From NCBI RefSeq assembly GCF_014652215.1, contig NZ_BMYJ01000003.1, forward strand, positions 1 to 64,000: a DNA stretch of 64,000 nucleotides. Reading direction: 5' to 3'. This document shows, piece after piece, positions 44,181 to 52,478 of the stretch. Made by a program: the position numbers and the translations under genes. Each line of letters starts with the position of its first letter. The first letter of the stretch is position 1. Under the pieces are notes generated by a model. It had not been told where the DNA came from. It made no database searches and worked only from the letters and a program-made list of their open reading frames with translations. This DNA comes from Neogemmobacter tilapiae (GTDB lineage Bacteria; Pseudomonadota; Alphaproteobacteria; Rhodobacterales; Rhodobacteraceae).

Positions 44181-45070
44181 TGCGCCGCCTTTTGCTGGGC
44201 GATCAGGTCGTGCAGATAACCTTGGAACTCATCCCGCAGATCATCCCGCGCCAGACCAAAGGCCACCGTCGCTTGCAAGAAGCCGGCCTTCGACCCGCAG
44301 TCATAGCGCTGCCCTTGGAACCGGAAGCCATAGACGCCCCCCTTGTCCACTTCTTCGGCAATCGCATCAGTCAGCTGGATTTCGCCTCCCGCCCCGGTCT
44401 TTTTCCGGTTCAGGTTGTTCATCACCTGCGGCGACAGGATATAGCGCCCGATCACCGCCAGGTTCGACGGCGCATCCTCGGCCTTGGGCTTTTCGACCAT
44501 ACCCTTGGCGCGGACGATCGAACCCATATCCTCGGCAATGTCCAAGACCCCATAGGACGAGGCTTTGGCCGGGGCCACTTCCATCGCCGCAACCATGTTG
44601 CCGCCGGTCTTGGCATAGGCCTCCACCATCTGTTGCAGGCAGGATTTTTCGGCCGCAATCACGTCATCGGGCAGCAGCACCGCAAAAGGCTCATCCCCGA
44701 TCAGGCGACGCGCGCACCAGACGGCATGGCCAAGGCCCATCGCCCGGTTCTGCCGGACATAGGCAATCGCGCCGCTGTCCATGTTGGTGTCTTTCAGGAT
44801 GTTCAGCAGATCTTTCTTGCCCGAACGCTTCAGTTTCGATTCCAGCTCGGGCGCATGGTCAAAGTAATCTTCCAGCGCCGATTTGCCCCGCGCCGTGACA
44901 AAGATGAATTCCTTGATCCCGGCCGCCCGCGCCTCATCAATCGCATATTGAATCAGGGGGCGGTCCACCAAGGTCATGATTTCCTTGGGGATCGACTTTG
45001 TCGCAGGCAGAAAGCGCGTGCCAAGCCCCGCCACCGGGAACACGGCTTTCGTCACCTTTTTCGTCTTCAT
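44177..45070 (-). CDS. galU: GalU, UTP-glucose-1-phosphate uridylyltransferase
   Basis: GalU makes UDP-glucose, the donor for many surface glycans. The 297-residue protein shows the nucleotidyltransferase signature FPVAGLGTRFLPATKSIPKEIMTLVDRPLIQYAIDEA, the catalytic loop DDVIAAEK, VEKPKAEDAPSNLAVIGRYIL and GEIQLTDAI. The ATG at 45070 is chosen by the family start and the AAGGTCGAGAAG before it; ATGs at 45085 and 45109 are in frame. It heads the reverse-strand glycosyltransferase operon; its TAA overlaps the start region of the next gene. Confidence 0.96.
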   Translation of the reverse strand: MKTKKVTKAVFPVAGLGTRFLPATKSIPKEIMTLVDRPLIQYAIDEARAAGIKEFIFVTARGKSALEDYFDHAPELESKLKRSGKKDLLNILKDTNMDSGAIAYVRQNRAMGLGHAVWCARRLIGDEPFAVLLPDDVIAAEKSCLQQMVEAYAKTGGNMVAAMEVAPAKASSYGVLDIAEDMGSIVRAKGMVEKPKAEDAPSNLAVIGRYILSPQVMNNLNRKKTGAGGEIQLTDAIAEEVDKGGVYGFRFQGQRYDCGSKAGFLQATVAFGLARDDLRDEFQGYLHDLIAQQKAAQ

Positions 45071-45183
45071 CTTCTCGACCTTCATCCAGCGGCTTAATCC
45101 GCGTCGCATACACTACAAAATTACCATGCGTTAGACCAGTATCTGCCCCCTGCGGCGCAAATCAGGCGGGTTTTGGCCCATTC

Positions 45184-45975
45184 CTAGCCGAACATTTCCG
45201 CCATCATCGCCTCGATCCGCGGAACGTCTTCCGGGTTATTCAATTCCCAGAACTGGCGGCCCTTGGCCTGAACCTCCACGCACAGCACCCGCCGTCCGTT
45301 TTCCAGAAAGCGCAGTTGCTCCAGCCCTTCCAGCGTCTCCAACGGACCAATCTCCCAAGTCGGATAGGCCGCCAAGGCGTCTGGCCGATAGGCATAGACC
45401 CCGACGTGGTGAAAGACCGGGGTCTCAGCCTCGTCCGCAAAGGTCTGACCGGTATAGGGAACCACTTCCTTGCTGAAATAAAGCCCCTGCCGCTGCCCCC
45501 CGAACACCGCCGTCGTCCCCCCCACGCGCCCAGCGCGGCGGTCGGCCAGTAAGCCGTTCAAGGCGCGACCGTCACAACGCAAGACCGGCGTTGCGATCTC
45601 CGCCTCGGGGTCAGCCTCCAACCCCGCCACCAGATCCTCGATGAACCAAGCAGGGGTCAGCGGCGCGTCACCTTGCAGGTTCACCACGATGTCATAGCCC
45701 GGCAAATGATGCGCCACTTCGGCACAGCGTTCCGTGCCGTTCCGGCATTCCCGCGCTGTCATCACCACCTCAGCCCCGAAATCCGTCGCGTGGTCCGCAA
45801 TCCGATCATCATCCGTCGCCACCACCACCCGGTCCACGCCTTTGACGGCCATAGCCGCCTCCCAACTGCGGCGGATCAGCGTCTTGTCCCCATCCGGTCC
45901 TTTCAGCGAAACCAAGGGCTTGCCCGGATAGCGCGTGCTGGCATAGCGGGCGGGAATGGCGATCAACACCCTCAT
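45184..45975 (-). CDS. kdsB: KdsB-like CMP-sugar (Kdo) cytidylyltransferase
   Basis: The enzyme activates Kdo as CMP-Kdo. The 263 residues carry the family start RVLIAIPARYASTRYPGKPL and VVVATDDDRIADHA. Two core motifs differ from classical KdsB: the usual HxSGTDR loop reads CRNGTERCAEVA, and NVQGDEP reads NLQGDAPL. This may mark a divergent KdsB clade or another CMP/CTP-sugar enzyme. Its ATG overlaps the cysQ stop (ATGA). The kdsD gene 10 kb away supports Kdo as substrate. Confidence 0.83.
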   Translation of the reverse strand: MRVLIAIPARYASTRYPGKPLVSLKGPDGDKTLIRRSWEAAMAVKGVDRVVVATDDDRIADHATDFGAEVVMTARECRNGTERCAEVAHHLPGYDIVVNLQGDAPLTPAWFIEDLVAGLEADPEAEIATPVLRCDGRALNGLLADRRAGRVGGTTAVFGGQRQGLYFSKEVVPYTGQTFADEAETPVFHHVGVYAYRPDALAAYPTWEIGPLETLEGLEQLRFLENGRRVLCVEVQAKGRQFWELNNPEDVPRIEAMMAEMFG

Positions 45976-46763
45976 TTCAGCGTCACTCCCGGCGCATAGG
46001 CAATAAAGAAGGGGTTGTCCCAACCGGACTTGCCATAGGCCAGTGGTTTGTGGTCATCGAACCGCACCACCTGCCCCCCAGCCCCCCGCAAAACAGCGTC
46101 GCCCGCCGCGGTATCCCATTCCATCGTCCGGCCCAAGCGTGGATAGATATCCGCCTCGCCGGTCGCGACCAGACAAAATTTCAGTGACGATCCGGCAGAA
46201 CGCATATCCTTCACCACATAGCGCCCGATGTAATCATCTGTCGCCGCATCCCGGTGCGATTTCGACGCCACCACCATCAGCGCCGCATTGTCCGGTTGGC
46301 TGACTTTCAACACCACCAGAGGCCCCTGCTGATCCAAGGCCAAAGCCCCCGTTTCCTCGACCGCTGTCCCATCGGCCAGCGTATAGAACAGCCGCTTTTG
46401 CGCCGGGGCGTAAACCACACCCCGCACCGGCACACCATTTTCCACATAAGCGATGTTCACCGTGAAATCGCCCCGCCGCTGGATGAATTCCTTTGTTCCA
46501 TCCAAAGGATCGACGATCAGAAAGGTCTGCGCCGTCAGCGCATGGCTGTCCGCCTGTTCCTCGGTGATCAGGGTCACCTCCGGGAAAGCCGCCCTAAGGC
46601 CCGCCGAGATATGCCGGTCCGCCGCCTCATCCGCTTCGGTCACCGGGCTAGCATCGCTTTTCGACTTCACCTCGAAATCGGGCGCATTGTAGACTGCAAG
46701 GATCAGATCGCCCGCCTCCAGCGCCAGCTTCCGCATCACTGTGATCAGTTTTTCGTGGTCCAT
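45972..46763 (-). CDS. cysQ: CysQ, 3'(2'),5'-bisphosphate nucleotidase
   Basis: CysQ hydrolyses PAP, the by-product of PAPS-dependent sulfate transfer and reduction, to AMP. The 263-residue protein is of the inositol-monophosphatase fold with metal-binding motifs PVTEADEAADRHI, LITEEQ, VDPLDGTKEFI and EWDTAAGDAVL. The ATG at 46763 (DHEKLITVMRKLALEAGD) fits the family; an ATG at 46817 in the same frame would add 18 unlikely residues. It is coupled to kdsB by ATGA and lies 5.5 kb from a sulfotransferase-like gene, which could be a source of PAP. Confidence 0.92.
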   Translation of the reverse strand: MDHEKLITVMRKLALEAGDLILAVYNAPDFEVKSKSDASPVTEADEAADRHISAGLRAAFPEVTLITEEQADSHALTAQTFLIVDPLDGTKEFIQRRGDFTVNIAYVENGVPVRGVVYAPAQKRLFYTLADGTAVEETGALALDQQGPLVVLKVSQPDNAALMVVASKSHRDAATDDYIGRYVVKDMRSAGSSLKFCLVATGEADIYPRLGRTMEWDTAAGDAVLRGAGGQVVRFDDHKPLAYGKSGWDNPFFIAYAPGVTLK

Positions 46764-46869
46764 GTCCGCCAGCCCTATCCTGCCTTCTTTTGGTCCTTTA
46801 TCTGTGTTGTTCAGCAATCGGCAAGATATCCTGTTGTAAAGCAGGTCAGTTCATCAACCGGGGAACCCC

Positions 46870-47691
46870 ATGTTCCAATCCCAACTTCGCACCAACCGGG
46901 TCAATTCGACCTTTGCGATGTTCCGGCTGATGTTTCACATCGCCTCGCACCAGATCCGCTCTGTCCATGGCAATGCGGCCATGGCTCTAATCCTGAACTT
47001 TGTTCAGGTCATCGTCATGATTGGCATTCTTTATTTTACGAACTGGCTCATGGGCCGCGGCGGCATGCGCATTCGTGGCGATCTGATGGTCTATTTCATC
47101 AGCGCGGTGGGCCTGTTCATGATGCACATCAAGACGATGGGGGCCGTCAGCGGCGCCGCGGGTCCCACCTCTGCGATGATGAAGCACGGGCCCATGAACA
47201 CCGTCGTCTCGATCGGTGGTGCAGCGCTGGGCGCGCTCTACATGCAGATACTGACCATGTTCGTCCTCTTCACCTTCTATCACTGTGCCATCACCCCCAT
47301 CAGCTTTGATCAACCTGTCCCCTCAATGGGTATGTTCATGTTGGCTTGGGTTTCGGGCATCGCCATTGGTCTGCTCTTTCGCGCTGTTACCCCTTGGGCC
47401 CCCGGTTTCATGGCGATCTTCAGCACCGTCTATCGTCGCGCAAACATCATCACTTCAGGCAAGATGATCGTCGCCAACATGACACCAACCCATATTTTGG
47501 CCTATTTTGACTGGAACCCCCTGTTCCACATTATCGATCAAGGACGCGGATTCATCTTTTTGAACTACAATCCCCACTACAGCAACATCAGCTATCCGAT
47601 GAAAGTTACCATTGCCTGTCTTATGCTGGGCGTGATTGCCGAACGCTTCACCCGCAGCCGTCAATCCTTGTCATGGGGGGCCGGGAAATGA
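46870..47691 (+). CDS. ABC-2 type transporter permease (KpsM-like polysaccharide exporter subunit)
   Basis: The 273-residue protein has about six transmembrane helices and a cytoplasmic N-terminus, the ABC-2/KpsM layout. Recognisable parts are ALILNFVQVIVMIGILYFTNWLMG, the long loop with SAMMKHGPMN, and the family-like end AYFDWNPLFHIIDQGRGFIFLNYNPHYSNISYPMKVTIACLMLG. No ATP-binding partner is adjacent. It diverges from cysQ and is coupled by ATGA to the next gene. Likely exports a surface polysaccharide built by the nearby enzymes. Confidence 0.8.
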   Translation: MFQSQLRTNRVNSTFAMFRLMFHIASHQIRSVHGNAAMALILNFVQVIVMIGILYFTNWLMGRGGMRIRGDLMVYFISAVGLFMMHIKTMGAVSGAAGPTSAMMKHGPMNTVVSIGGAALGALYMQILTMFVLFTFYHCAITPISFDQPVPSMGMFMLAWVSGIAIGLLFRAVTPWAPGFMAIFSTVYRRANIITSGKMIVANMTPTHILAYFDWNPLFHIIDQGRGFIFLNYNPHYSNISYPMKVTIACLMLGVIAERFTRSRQSLSWGAGK

Positions 47692-48314
47692 GGAACATTG
47701 TTGCCGCTTGGCTTTTCGCCATGCTGCCGCTGGCCGTATCCGCGCAGGTTTTACCCGCCCTGCATGACGTCACCGGCGTTGCCAGCGACGATGTTCTGAA
47801 TCTGCGCGCTGCCCCCAATGCAAAGGCCCATGTTTTGGCCACGCTTCCCCCCAATGCGACGGGGGTTGAGGTTGTCAGCATCAGCCCCGATGGCCAATGG
47901 GGTCAGGTGTCGCTGGGTGAAAGCATGGGCTGGGCCCGCCTGACCTATCTGAAACCTGCCGATCATCCCGCTTGGTTCACCCTGCAAACCGATCTGTCCT
48001 GCTTTGGCACCGAACCGTTCTGGTCCATGACCACCAACGTCACCCAAAGCACCGTCCGCTACACCACCCCCGACCTGGGCGAGACGGCTTGGCTGATCGC
48101 TCAATCCTTCCCCGGTCAAAACTTCAGCCCTCAGGCGGTTTTGCAACTGGCCGAAGGCCGCGTCACCCATGTCGCCGTTCTGCAAGGCGAAGCTTGCAGT
48201 GACGGTATGTCCGACCGTGCCTTTGGTATTTCCGCCCGGCTTTATCTGGCCAATCCGGCGGGGGAAGTTCGTGGAAATCCCGCCCTTCTGGGCTGCTGTT
48301 CGATCCAGCCCTAG
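47688..48314 (+). CDS. SH3-domain secreted protein
   Basis: The 208-residue protein has a signal peptide (RNIVAAWLFAMLPLAVSAQ) and a bacterial SH3-like domain (about residues 30-90: VASDDVLNLRAAPNAKAHVLATLPPNATGVEVV ... WGQVSLGESMGWARLTYL). The C-terminal half opens with LSCFGTEPFWSM, typical of the COG3650-type periplasmic domain, and has more cysteines (GEACSDGMSD, GCCSIQP). It starts inside the permease stop (ATGA). Probably a periplasmic accessory of the exporter or the cell wall; no firm function. Confidence 0.82.
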   Translation: MRNIVAAWLFAMLPLAVSAQVLPALHDVTGVASDDVLNLRAAPNAKAHVLATLPPNATGVEVVSISPDGQWGQVSLGESMGWARLTYLKPADHPAWFTLQTDLSCFGTEPFWSMTTNVTQSTVRYTTPDLGETAWLIAQSFPGQNFSPQAVLQLAEGRVTHVAVLQGEACSDGMSDRAFGISARLYLANPAGEVRGNPALLGCCSIQP

Positions 48315-48387
48315 GCTTCTTGCCAAAGCCTTTCCCATTTTCCGCAGATTTTCAGCATCCTCCCCGCAGATTCATCCGCAGGCCGTG

Positions 48388-48417
48388 CTTGCAGGGGCCA
48401 TTCGCCCCCCTTATATA
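48388..48417 (+). promoter_or_regulatory. RpoH (heat-shock) promoter of dnaKJ
   Basis: CTTG at 48388-48391 and CCTTATATA at 48409-48417, separated by 17 bases, match the alphaproteobacterial heat-shock pattern CTTG-N17-CYTATNT. The leader of about 105 bases holds a CCCAAG-GTGCCA-CTTGGG hairpin (48443-48460) and a GGGGC-CCTTT-GCCCC hairpin just before it. Confidence 0.7.
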
Positions 48418-48527
48418 CCCCGCATGCCAAGGGGCCCTTTGCCCCAAGGTGCCACTTGGGATAGGGCGCGGAACGCCTTCGTCAAAGGGTTCTGGCCCAC
48501 AACATCGCCGTAAGAAAGGTGCACAAC

Positions 48528-50441
48528 ATGGCCAAAGTCATCGGTATCGACCTTGGAACGACCAACTCTTGCGTGGCCATCATGGATGGTTCGCAACCCC
48601 GCGTCATCGAAAACGCCGAAGGCGCGCGCACGACCCCTTCGATCGTCGGCTTCACCGACAGCGAACGCCTTGTCGGCCAGGCCGCCAAGCGTCAGGCTGT
48701 GACGAACCCGGCCAACACCGTCTTTGCGGTCAAGCGGCTGATCGGCCGCCGGGTGGATGACGCCCATATCGCCAAAGACAAAAAGAACCTGCCCTACAAT
48801 GTCGTCAACGGCGGCAATGGCGATGCTTGGGTCGAAATCCGCGGTGAGAAATTCTCGCCCGCGCAGGTTTCGGCCATGATCCTGCAAAAGATGAAGGAAA
48901 CGGCGGAAAGCTATCTGGGCGAAACCGTCACCCAGGCTGTCATCACCGTTCCCGCCTATTTCAACGACGCCCAGCGTCAGGCCACGAAAGACGCGGGCAA
49001 GATCGCGGGCCTTGAGGTTCTGCGCATCATCAACGAACCGACCGCCGCCGCGCTGGCCTATGGTCTGGACAAGAAAGACACGAAGACCATCGCCGTCTAT
49101 GACCTTGGCGGCGGCACTTTCGACATCACCATTCTGGAAATCGACGACGGTCTGTTCGAAGTCAAATCGACGAACGGCGACACCTTCCTGGGTGGCGAAG
49201 ATTTTGACATGCGGATCGTGAACTTCCTCGCGGATGAATTCAAGAAAGAGCATGGCGTTGACCTGACCTTGGACAAGATGGCCCTGCAACGCCTGAAAGA
49301 GGCGGCGGAAAAGGCCAAGATCGAACTGTCCTCCAGCCAGCAGACCGAAATCAACCAGCCCTTCATCAGCATGGACCGCAACACGGGCCAGCCGCTGCAC
49401 CTGGTTGTCAAACTGACCCGCGCGAAACTGGAAAGCCTTGTAGGCGACCTGATCAAAGCATCGATCAAACCCTGCCAAGCCGCGCTGAAAGACGCCGGTC
49501 TGGGCATTGGTGACATTGACGAGGTGGTTCTGGTCGGTGGGATGACCCGCATGCCGAAAGTCATCGAAGAGGTGACGAAATTCTTCGGCAAGGAACCGCA
49601 TAAGGGCGTGAACCCCGATGAAGTCGTGGCTTTGGGTGCCGCCATTCAGGCCGGTGTTCTGCAAGGCGACGTGAAAGACGTGGTTCTGCTGGACGTGACC
49701 CCGCTTTCGCTGGGCATCGAAACGCTGGGCGGCGTCTTTACCCGCCTGATCGACCGCAACACGACGATCCCCACGAAAAAATCGCAAGTCTTCTCGACCG
49801 CTGAAGACAACCAGAACGCTGTGACCATCCGTGTGTTCCAGGGCGAACGCGAAATGGCCGCCGATAACAAGATGCTGGGCCAGTTCAATCTGGAAGACAT
49901 CCCGCCCGCCCCACGCGGTCTGCCGCAGATCGAAGTGACCTTCGACATTGATGCCAACGGCATCGTGTCGGTCGGCGCGAAAGACAAAGGCACCGGCCGG
50001 GCGCAGAACATCACCATCCAGGCTTCGGGTGGCCTGTCGGATGAGGATATCGAAAAGATGGTCCGCGACGCCGAGGCGAATGCCGAAGGCGACAAGGCCC
50101 GTCGCGAATTGGTCGAGGCGAAGAACCAAGGGGAAAGCCTGCTGCATTCGACCCAGAAATCGCTGGCCGAACATGGTGAAAAGGTCGACCCGTCCACGGT
50201 TGAGGCCATCGAATTCGCCATGGTCCCGCTGGAAGAGGCGCTGAAAGGCGAAGACATCGGCAAGATCCGTTCCGGTATGCAGAACCTGACCGAAGCCGCG
50301 ATGAAGCTGGGCGAAGCGATCTACAAGGCGACGCAGGGGGCCGAAGGCGGCTCGGGCGAGGAAAGCCCGCGTGATGTGGACGATGACATCATGGATGCCG
50401 ATTTCGAAGACCTCGGCGAAGACAATCGCAAGCGCAAGTAA
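48528..50441 (+). CDS. dnaK: DnaK, Hsp70 chaperone
   Basis: DnaK binds exposed hydrophobic segments in an ATP cycle driven by DnaJ and GrpE, and hands aggregates to ClpB. The 637 residues are full length, with all Hsp70 signatures: [48 protein letters not shown], the substrate domain ([20 protein letters not shown]) and an acidic tail [20 protein letters not shown]. The ATG at 48528 is preceded by AAAGGTG at eight bases. dnaJ follows after 81 bases containing a strong hairpin. Confidence 0.98.
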   Translation: MAKVIGIDLGTTNSCVAIMDGSQPRVIENAEGARTTPSIVGFTDSERLVGQAAKRQAVTNPANTVFAVKRLIGRRVDDAHIAKDKKNLPYNVVNGGNGDAWVEIRGEKFSPAQVSAMILQKMKETAESYLGETVTQAVITVPAYFNDAQRQATKDAGKIAGLEVLRIINEPTAAALAYGLDKKDTKTIAVYDLGGGTFDITILEIDDGLFEVKSTNGDTFLGGEDFDMRIVNFLADEFKKEHGVDLTLDKMALQRLKEAAEKAKIELSSSQQTEINQPFISMDRNTGQPLHLVVKLTRAKLESLVGDLIKASIKPCQAALKDAGLGIGDIDEVVLVGGMTRMPKVIEEVTKFFGKEPHKGVNPDEVVALGAAIQAGVLQGDVKDVVLLDVTPLSLGIETLGGVFTRLIDRNTTIPTKKSQVFSTAEDNQNAVTIRVFQGEREMAADNKMLGQFNLEDIPPAPRGLPQIEVTFDIDANGIVSVGAKDKGTGRAQNITIQASGGLSDEDIEKMVRDAEANAEGDKARRELVEAKNQGESLLHSTQKSLAEHGEKVDPSTVEAIEFAMVPLEEALKGEDIGKIRSGMQNLTEAAMKLGEAIYKATQGAEGGSGEESPRDVDDDIMDADFEDLGEDNRKRK

Positions 50442-50459
50442 ATCGCGCGAACGGGCTTT

Positions 50460-50487
50460 GGGGGCGGTCTGGAAACAGGCCGCCCCC
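50460..50487 (+). other. Intercistronic dnaK-dnaJ hairpin with GAAA tetraloop
   Basis: Arms GGGGGCGGTCTG and CAGGCCGCCCCC form a 12-bp stem (one G-T pair) closed by a GAAA loop, 18 bases after dnaK. There is no T run, so it is unlikely to be a full terminator; it may stabilise the dnaK message or limit read-through to dnaJ. Confidence 0.8.
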
Positions 50488-50522
50488 GGTCGGTTCGGAG
50501 TCGGTTCGGGAAGGAAACCTGA

Positions 50523-51674
50523 ATGTCTAAGCGCGACTATTACGATGTGTTGGGGGTGGCCCGCGGGTCTTCGGCCGAAGAGCTGAAGAAAGCCTATCGG
50601 ACCAAGGCCAAAGAGCTGCACCCCGACCGAAATCAAGACAACCCCAAGGCCGAGGCGGCGTTCAAAGAGGTGAACGAAGCCTACGACGTGCTCAAAGATG
50701 CCGACAAAAAGGCGGCTTACGACCGCTTTGGCCATGCCGCCTTTGAAGGTGGCGGCGGCGGCCAGCGTGGGGCTTATCGCGGCGGTGGGCAGGGTGATTT
50801 CGGCAGCGCCTTCTCAGACGTGTTCGAGGATCTGTTTGGCGATTTCATGGGCCGGGGCGGCCAAGGCGGCGGCAACCGGTCACGTGTGCAGCGCGGGTCG
50901 GACCTGCGCTATAACCTGCGGGTTTCGCTAGAGGAATCCTTCAAGGGCGTCCAGAAGACCATCTCGGTGCCCAGCGCACAAACCTGTGACGTCTGTAAAG
51001 GCTCGGGCGCCGAAGGCGGGGCTGAACCTGTGAATTGCCCGACCTGTGCCGGTATGGGCAAGGTGCGCGCCAGCCAGGGCTTTTTCACCGTGGAACGGAC
51101 CTGCCCCACCTGCAATGGTGCAGGCCAAGTGGTCAAGAACCCCTGCAAAGCCTGCCACGGCGCAGGCCGGGTGGAAAAGGAACGCTCGCTGTCGGTCAAC
51201 ATCCCGGCCGGGGTGGAAACCGGCACACGGATTCGTCTGGCGGGCGAGGGTGAGGCTGGTCTGCGTGGCGGACCGTCGGGCGATCTTTACATCTTTATCG
51301 AGGTCAAAGATCACCCGATCTTCCAACGCGATGGCGTGCATCTGTTCTGCCGCGTTCCGGTGACCATGCCCACGGCGGCCTTAGGCGGCGAGATCGAGGT
51401 TCCCACGATCGACGGCGGGATGAGCCGCGTTCGCGTCCCCGCGGGCAGTCAGACGGGCAAGCAATTGCGCCTGCGCGCCAAGGGCATGCCCGCGTTGCGC
51501 GGCGGTGGGCAGGGCGATATGGTCATTGAACTGGCCGTTGAGACCCCCGTGAACCTGACCGCCCGGCAAAAAGAACTGCTGGAAGAGTTTGAGCGTCTCT
51601 CTGAAGACAACAACCCCGAGGGCCGTTCCTTCTTTTCCAAGGTGAAAAGCTTTTGGGACGGGATGCGGGGCTGA
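50523..51674 (+). CDS. dnaJ: DnaJ, Hsp40 co-chaperone
   Basis: DnaJ stimulates the DnaK ATPase and delivers substrates. The 383 residues are full length: J-domain with the HPD motif in [15 protein letters not shown], a Gly/Phe-rich linker ([21 protein letters not shown]), four C-x2-C-x-G-x-G zinc repeats ([32 protein letters not shown]) and the C-terminal substrate domains. AGGAAACC precedes the ATG. It is probably cotranscribed with dnaK. Confidence 0.98.
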   Translation: MSKRDYYDVLGVARGSSAEELKKAYRTKAKELHPDRNQDNPKAEAAFKEVNEAYDVLKDADKKAAYDRFGHAAFEGGGGGQRGAYRGGGQGDFGSAFSDVFEDLFGDFMGRGGQGGGNRSRVQRGSDLRYNLRVSLEESFKGVQKTISVPSAQTCDVCKGSGAEGGAEPVNCPTCAGMGKVRASQGFFTVERTCPTCNGAGQVVKNPCKACHGAGRVEKERSLSVNIPAGVETGTRIRLAGEGEAGLRGGPSGDLYIFIEVKDHPIFQRDGVHLFCRVPVTMPTAALGGEIEVPTIDGGMSRVRVPAGSQTGKQLRLRAKGMPALRGGGQGDMVIELAVETPVNLTARQKELLEEFERLSEDNNPEGRSFFSKVKSFWDGMRG

Positions 51675-51716
51675 TCCTTTAACCCCTTCTTAACCTTGCG
51701 TGGGTGATGCTGCGGC

Positions 51717-52478
51717 ATGACCCACGCCTCCGCCTTTAGTGACTCAGCCTTGCCGCTGTTTGATCCGGAAACGGATGATGTGACACATGTCGCCGGGCAG
51801 AAATCGCCCTCTTATCTTCTGGATCATCGCAAACGCCTCCGCGCCCGCTTCATGCAGGGTGGGGCGGCGGCGATGCCCGACTATGAACTGCTGGAACTCG
51901 TCCTGTTCCGCGCCATCCCCCGGCAGGATGTGAAACCCCTCGCCCGCCGTCTGCTGGATACGTTCGGCGATTTCAACGGCGTGGTGACCGCCAGTCCTAA
52001 CCGGCTGACGCAGGTGCAGGGTGTGGGCGATGCCGTGGTGCAAGAACTGAAAATTGTCGAGGCCGCCGCCCAGCGTTTGGCCCGTGCCAAGGTCATGCAG
52101 CGCCCGGTCCTTTCCTCGTGGGATGCCCTGCTGGACTATTGCCATACCGCCATGGCGCACCGCGAAACCGAACAATTCCGCATCCTGTTTCTCGACCGCA
52201 AAAATGTGCTGATCGCCGATGAAGAGCAGGCGAAAGGCACCGTCGATCATGTGCCCGTCTATCCGCGTGAGGTGGTCAAACGCGCGCTGGAACTGAACGC
52301 CAGCGCGCTCATCCTTGTCCACAACCACCCGTCGGGCGACCCCACCCCTTCACAGGCCGACATCAGCATGACAGCACAGGTGCGCGATGCCGCCGGGGTT
52401 CTGGGCATCGTCCTACACGATCACCTGATCATTGGCCGCGGCCGGGAATTGTCGTTCAGGGCAACGGGCTATCTATAG
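51717..52478 (+). CDS. radC: RadC-family JAMM/MPN protein
   Basis: The 253-residue protein has an N-terminal helix-hairpin-helix-like part (ELLELVLFRAIPRQDVKPLARRLLD) and a C-terminal MPN domain with the complete JAMM metal motif E-x(n)-HNHPSGDPTPSQAD, as in metalloproteases. Despite the name, a role in DNA repair is doubtful; the biochemical function is unknown. It follows dnaJ by 42 bases. Its 3' end overlaps the convergent OmpA-fusion gene by 23 bases. Confidence 0.93.
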   Translation: MTHASAFSDSALPLFDPETDDVTHVAGQKSPSYLLDHRKRLRARFMQGGAAAMPDYELLELVLFRAIPRQDVKPLARRLLDTFGDFNGVVTASPNRLTQVQGVGDAVVQELKIVEAAAQRLARAKVMQRPVLSSWDALLDYCHTAMAHRETEQFRILFLDRKNVLIADEEQAKGTVDHVPVYPREVVKRALELNASALILVHNHPSGDPTPSQADISMTAQVRDAAGVLGIVLHDHLIIGRGRELSFRATGYL

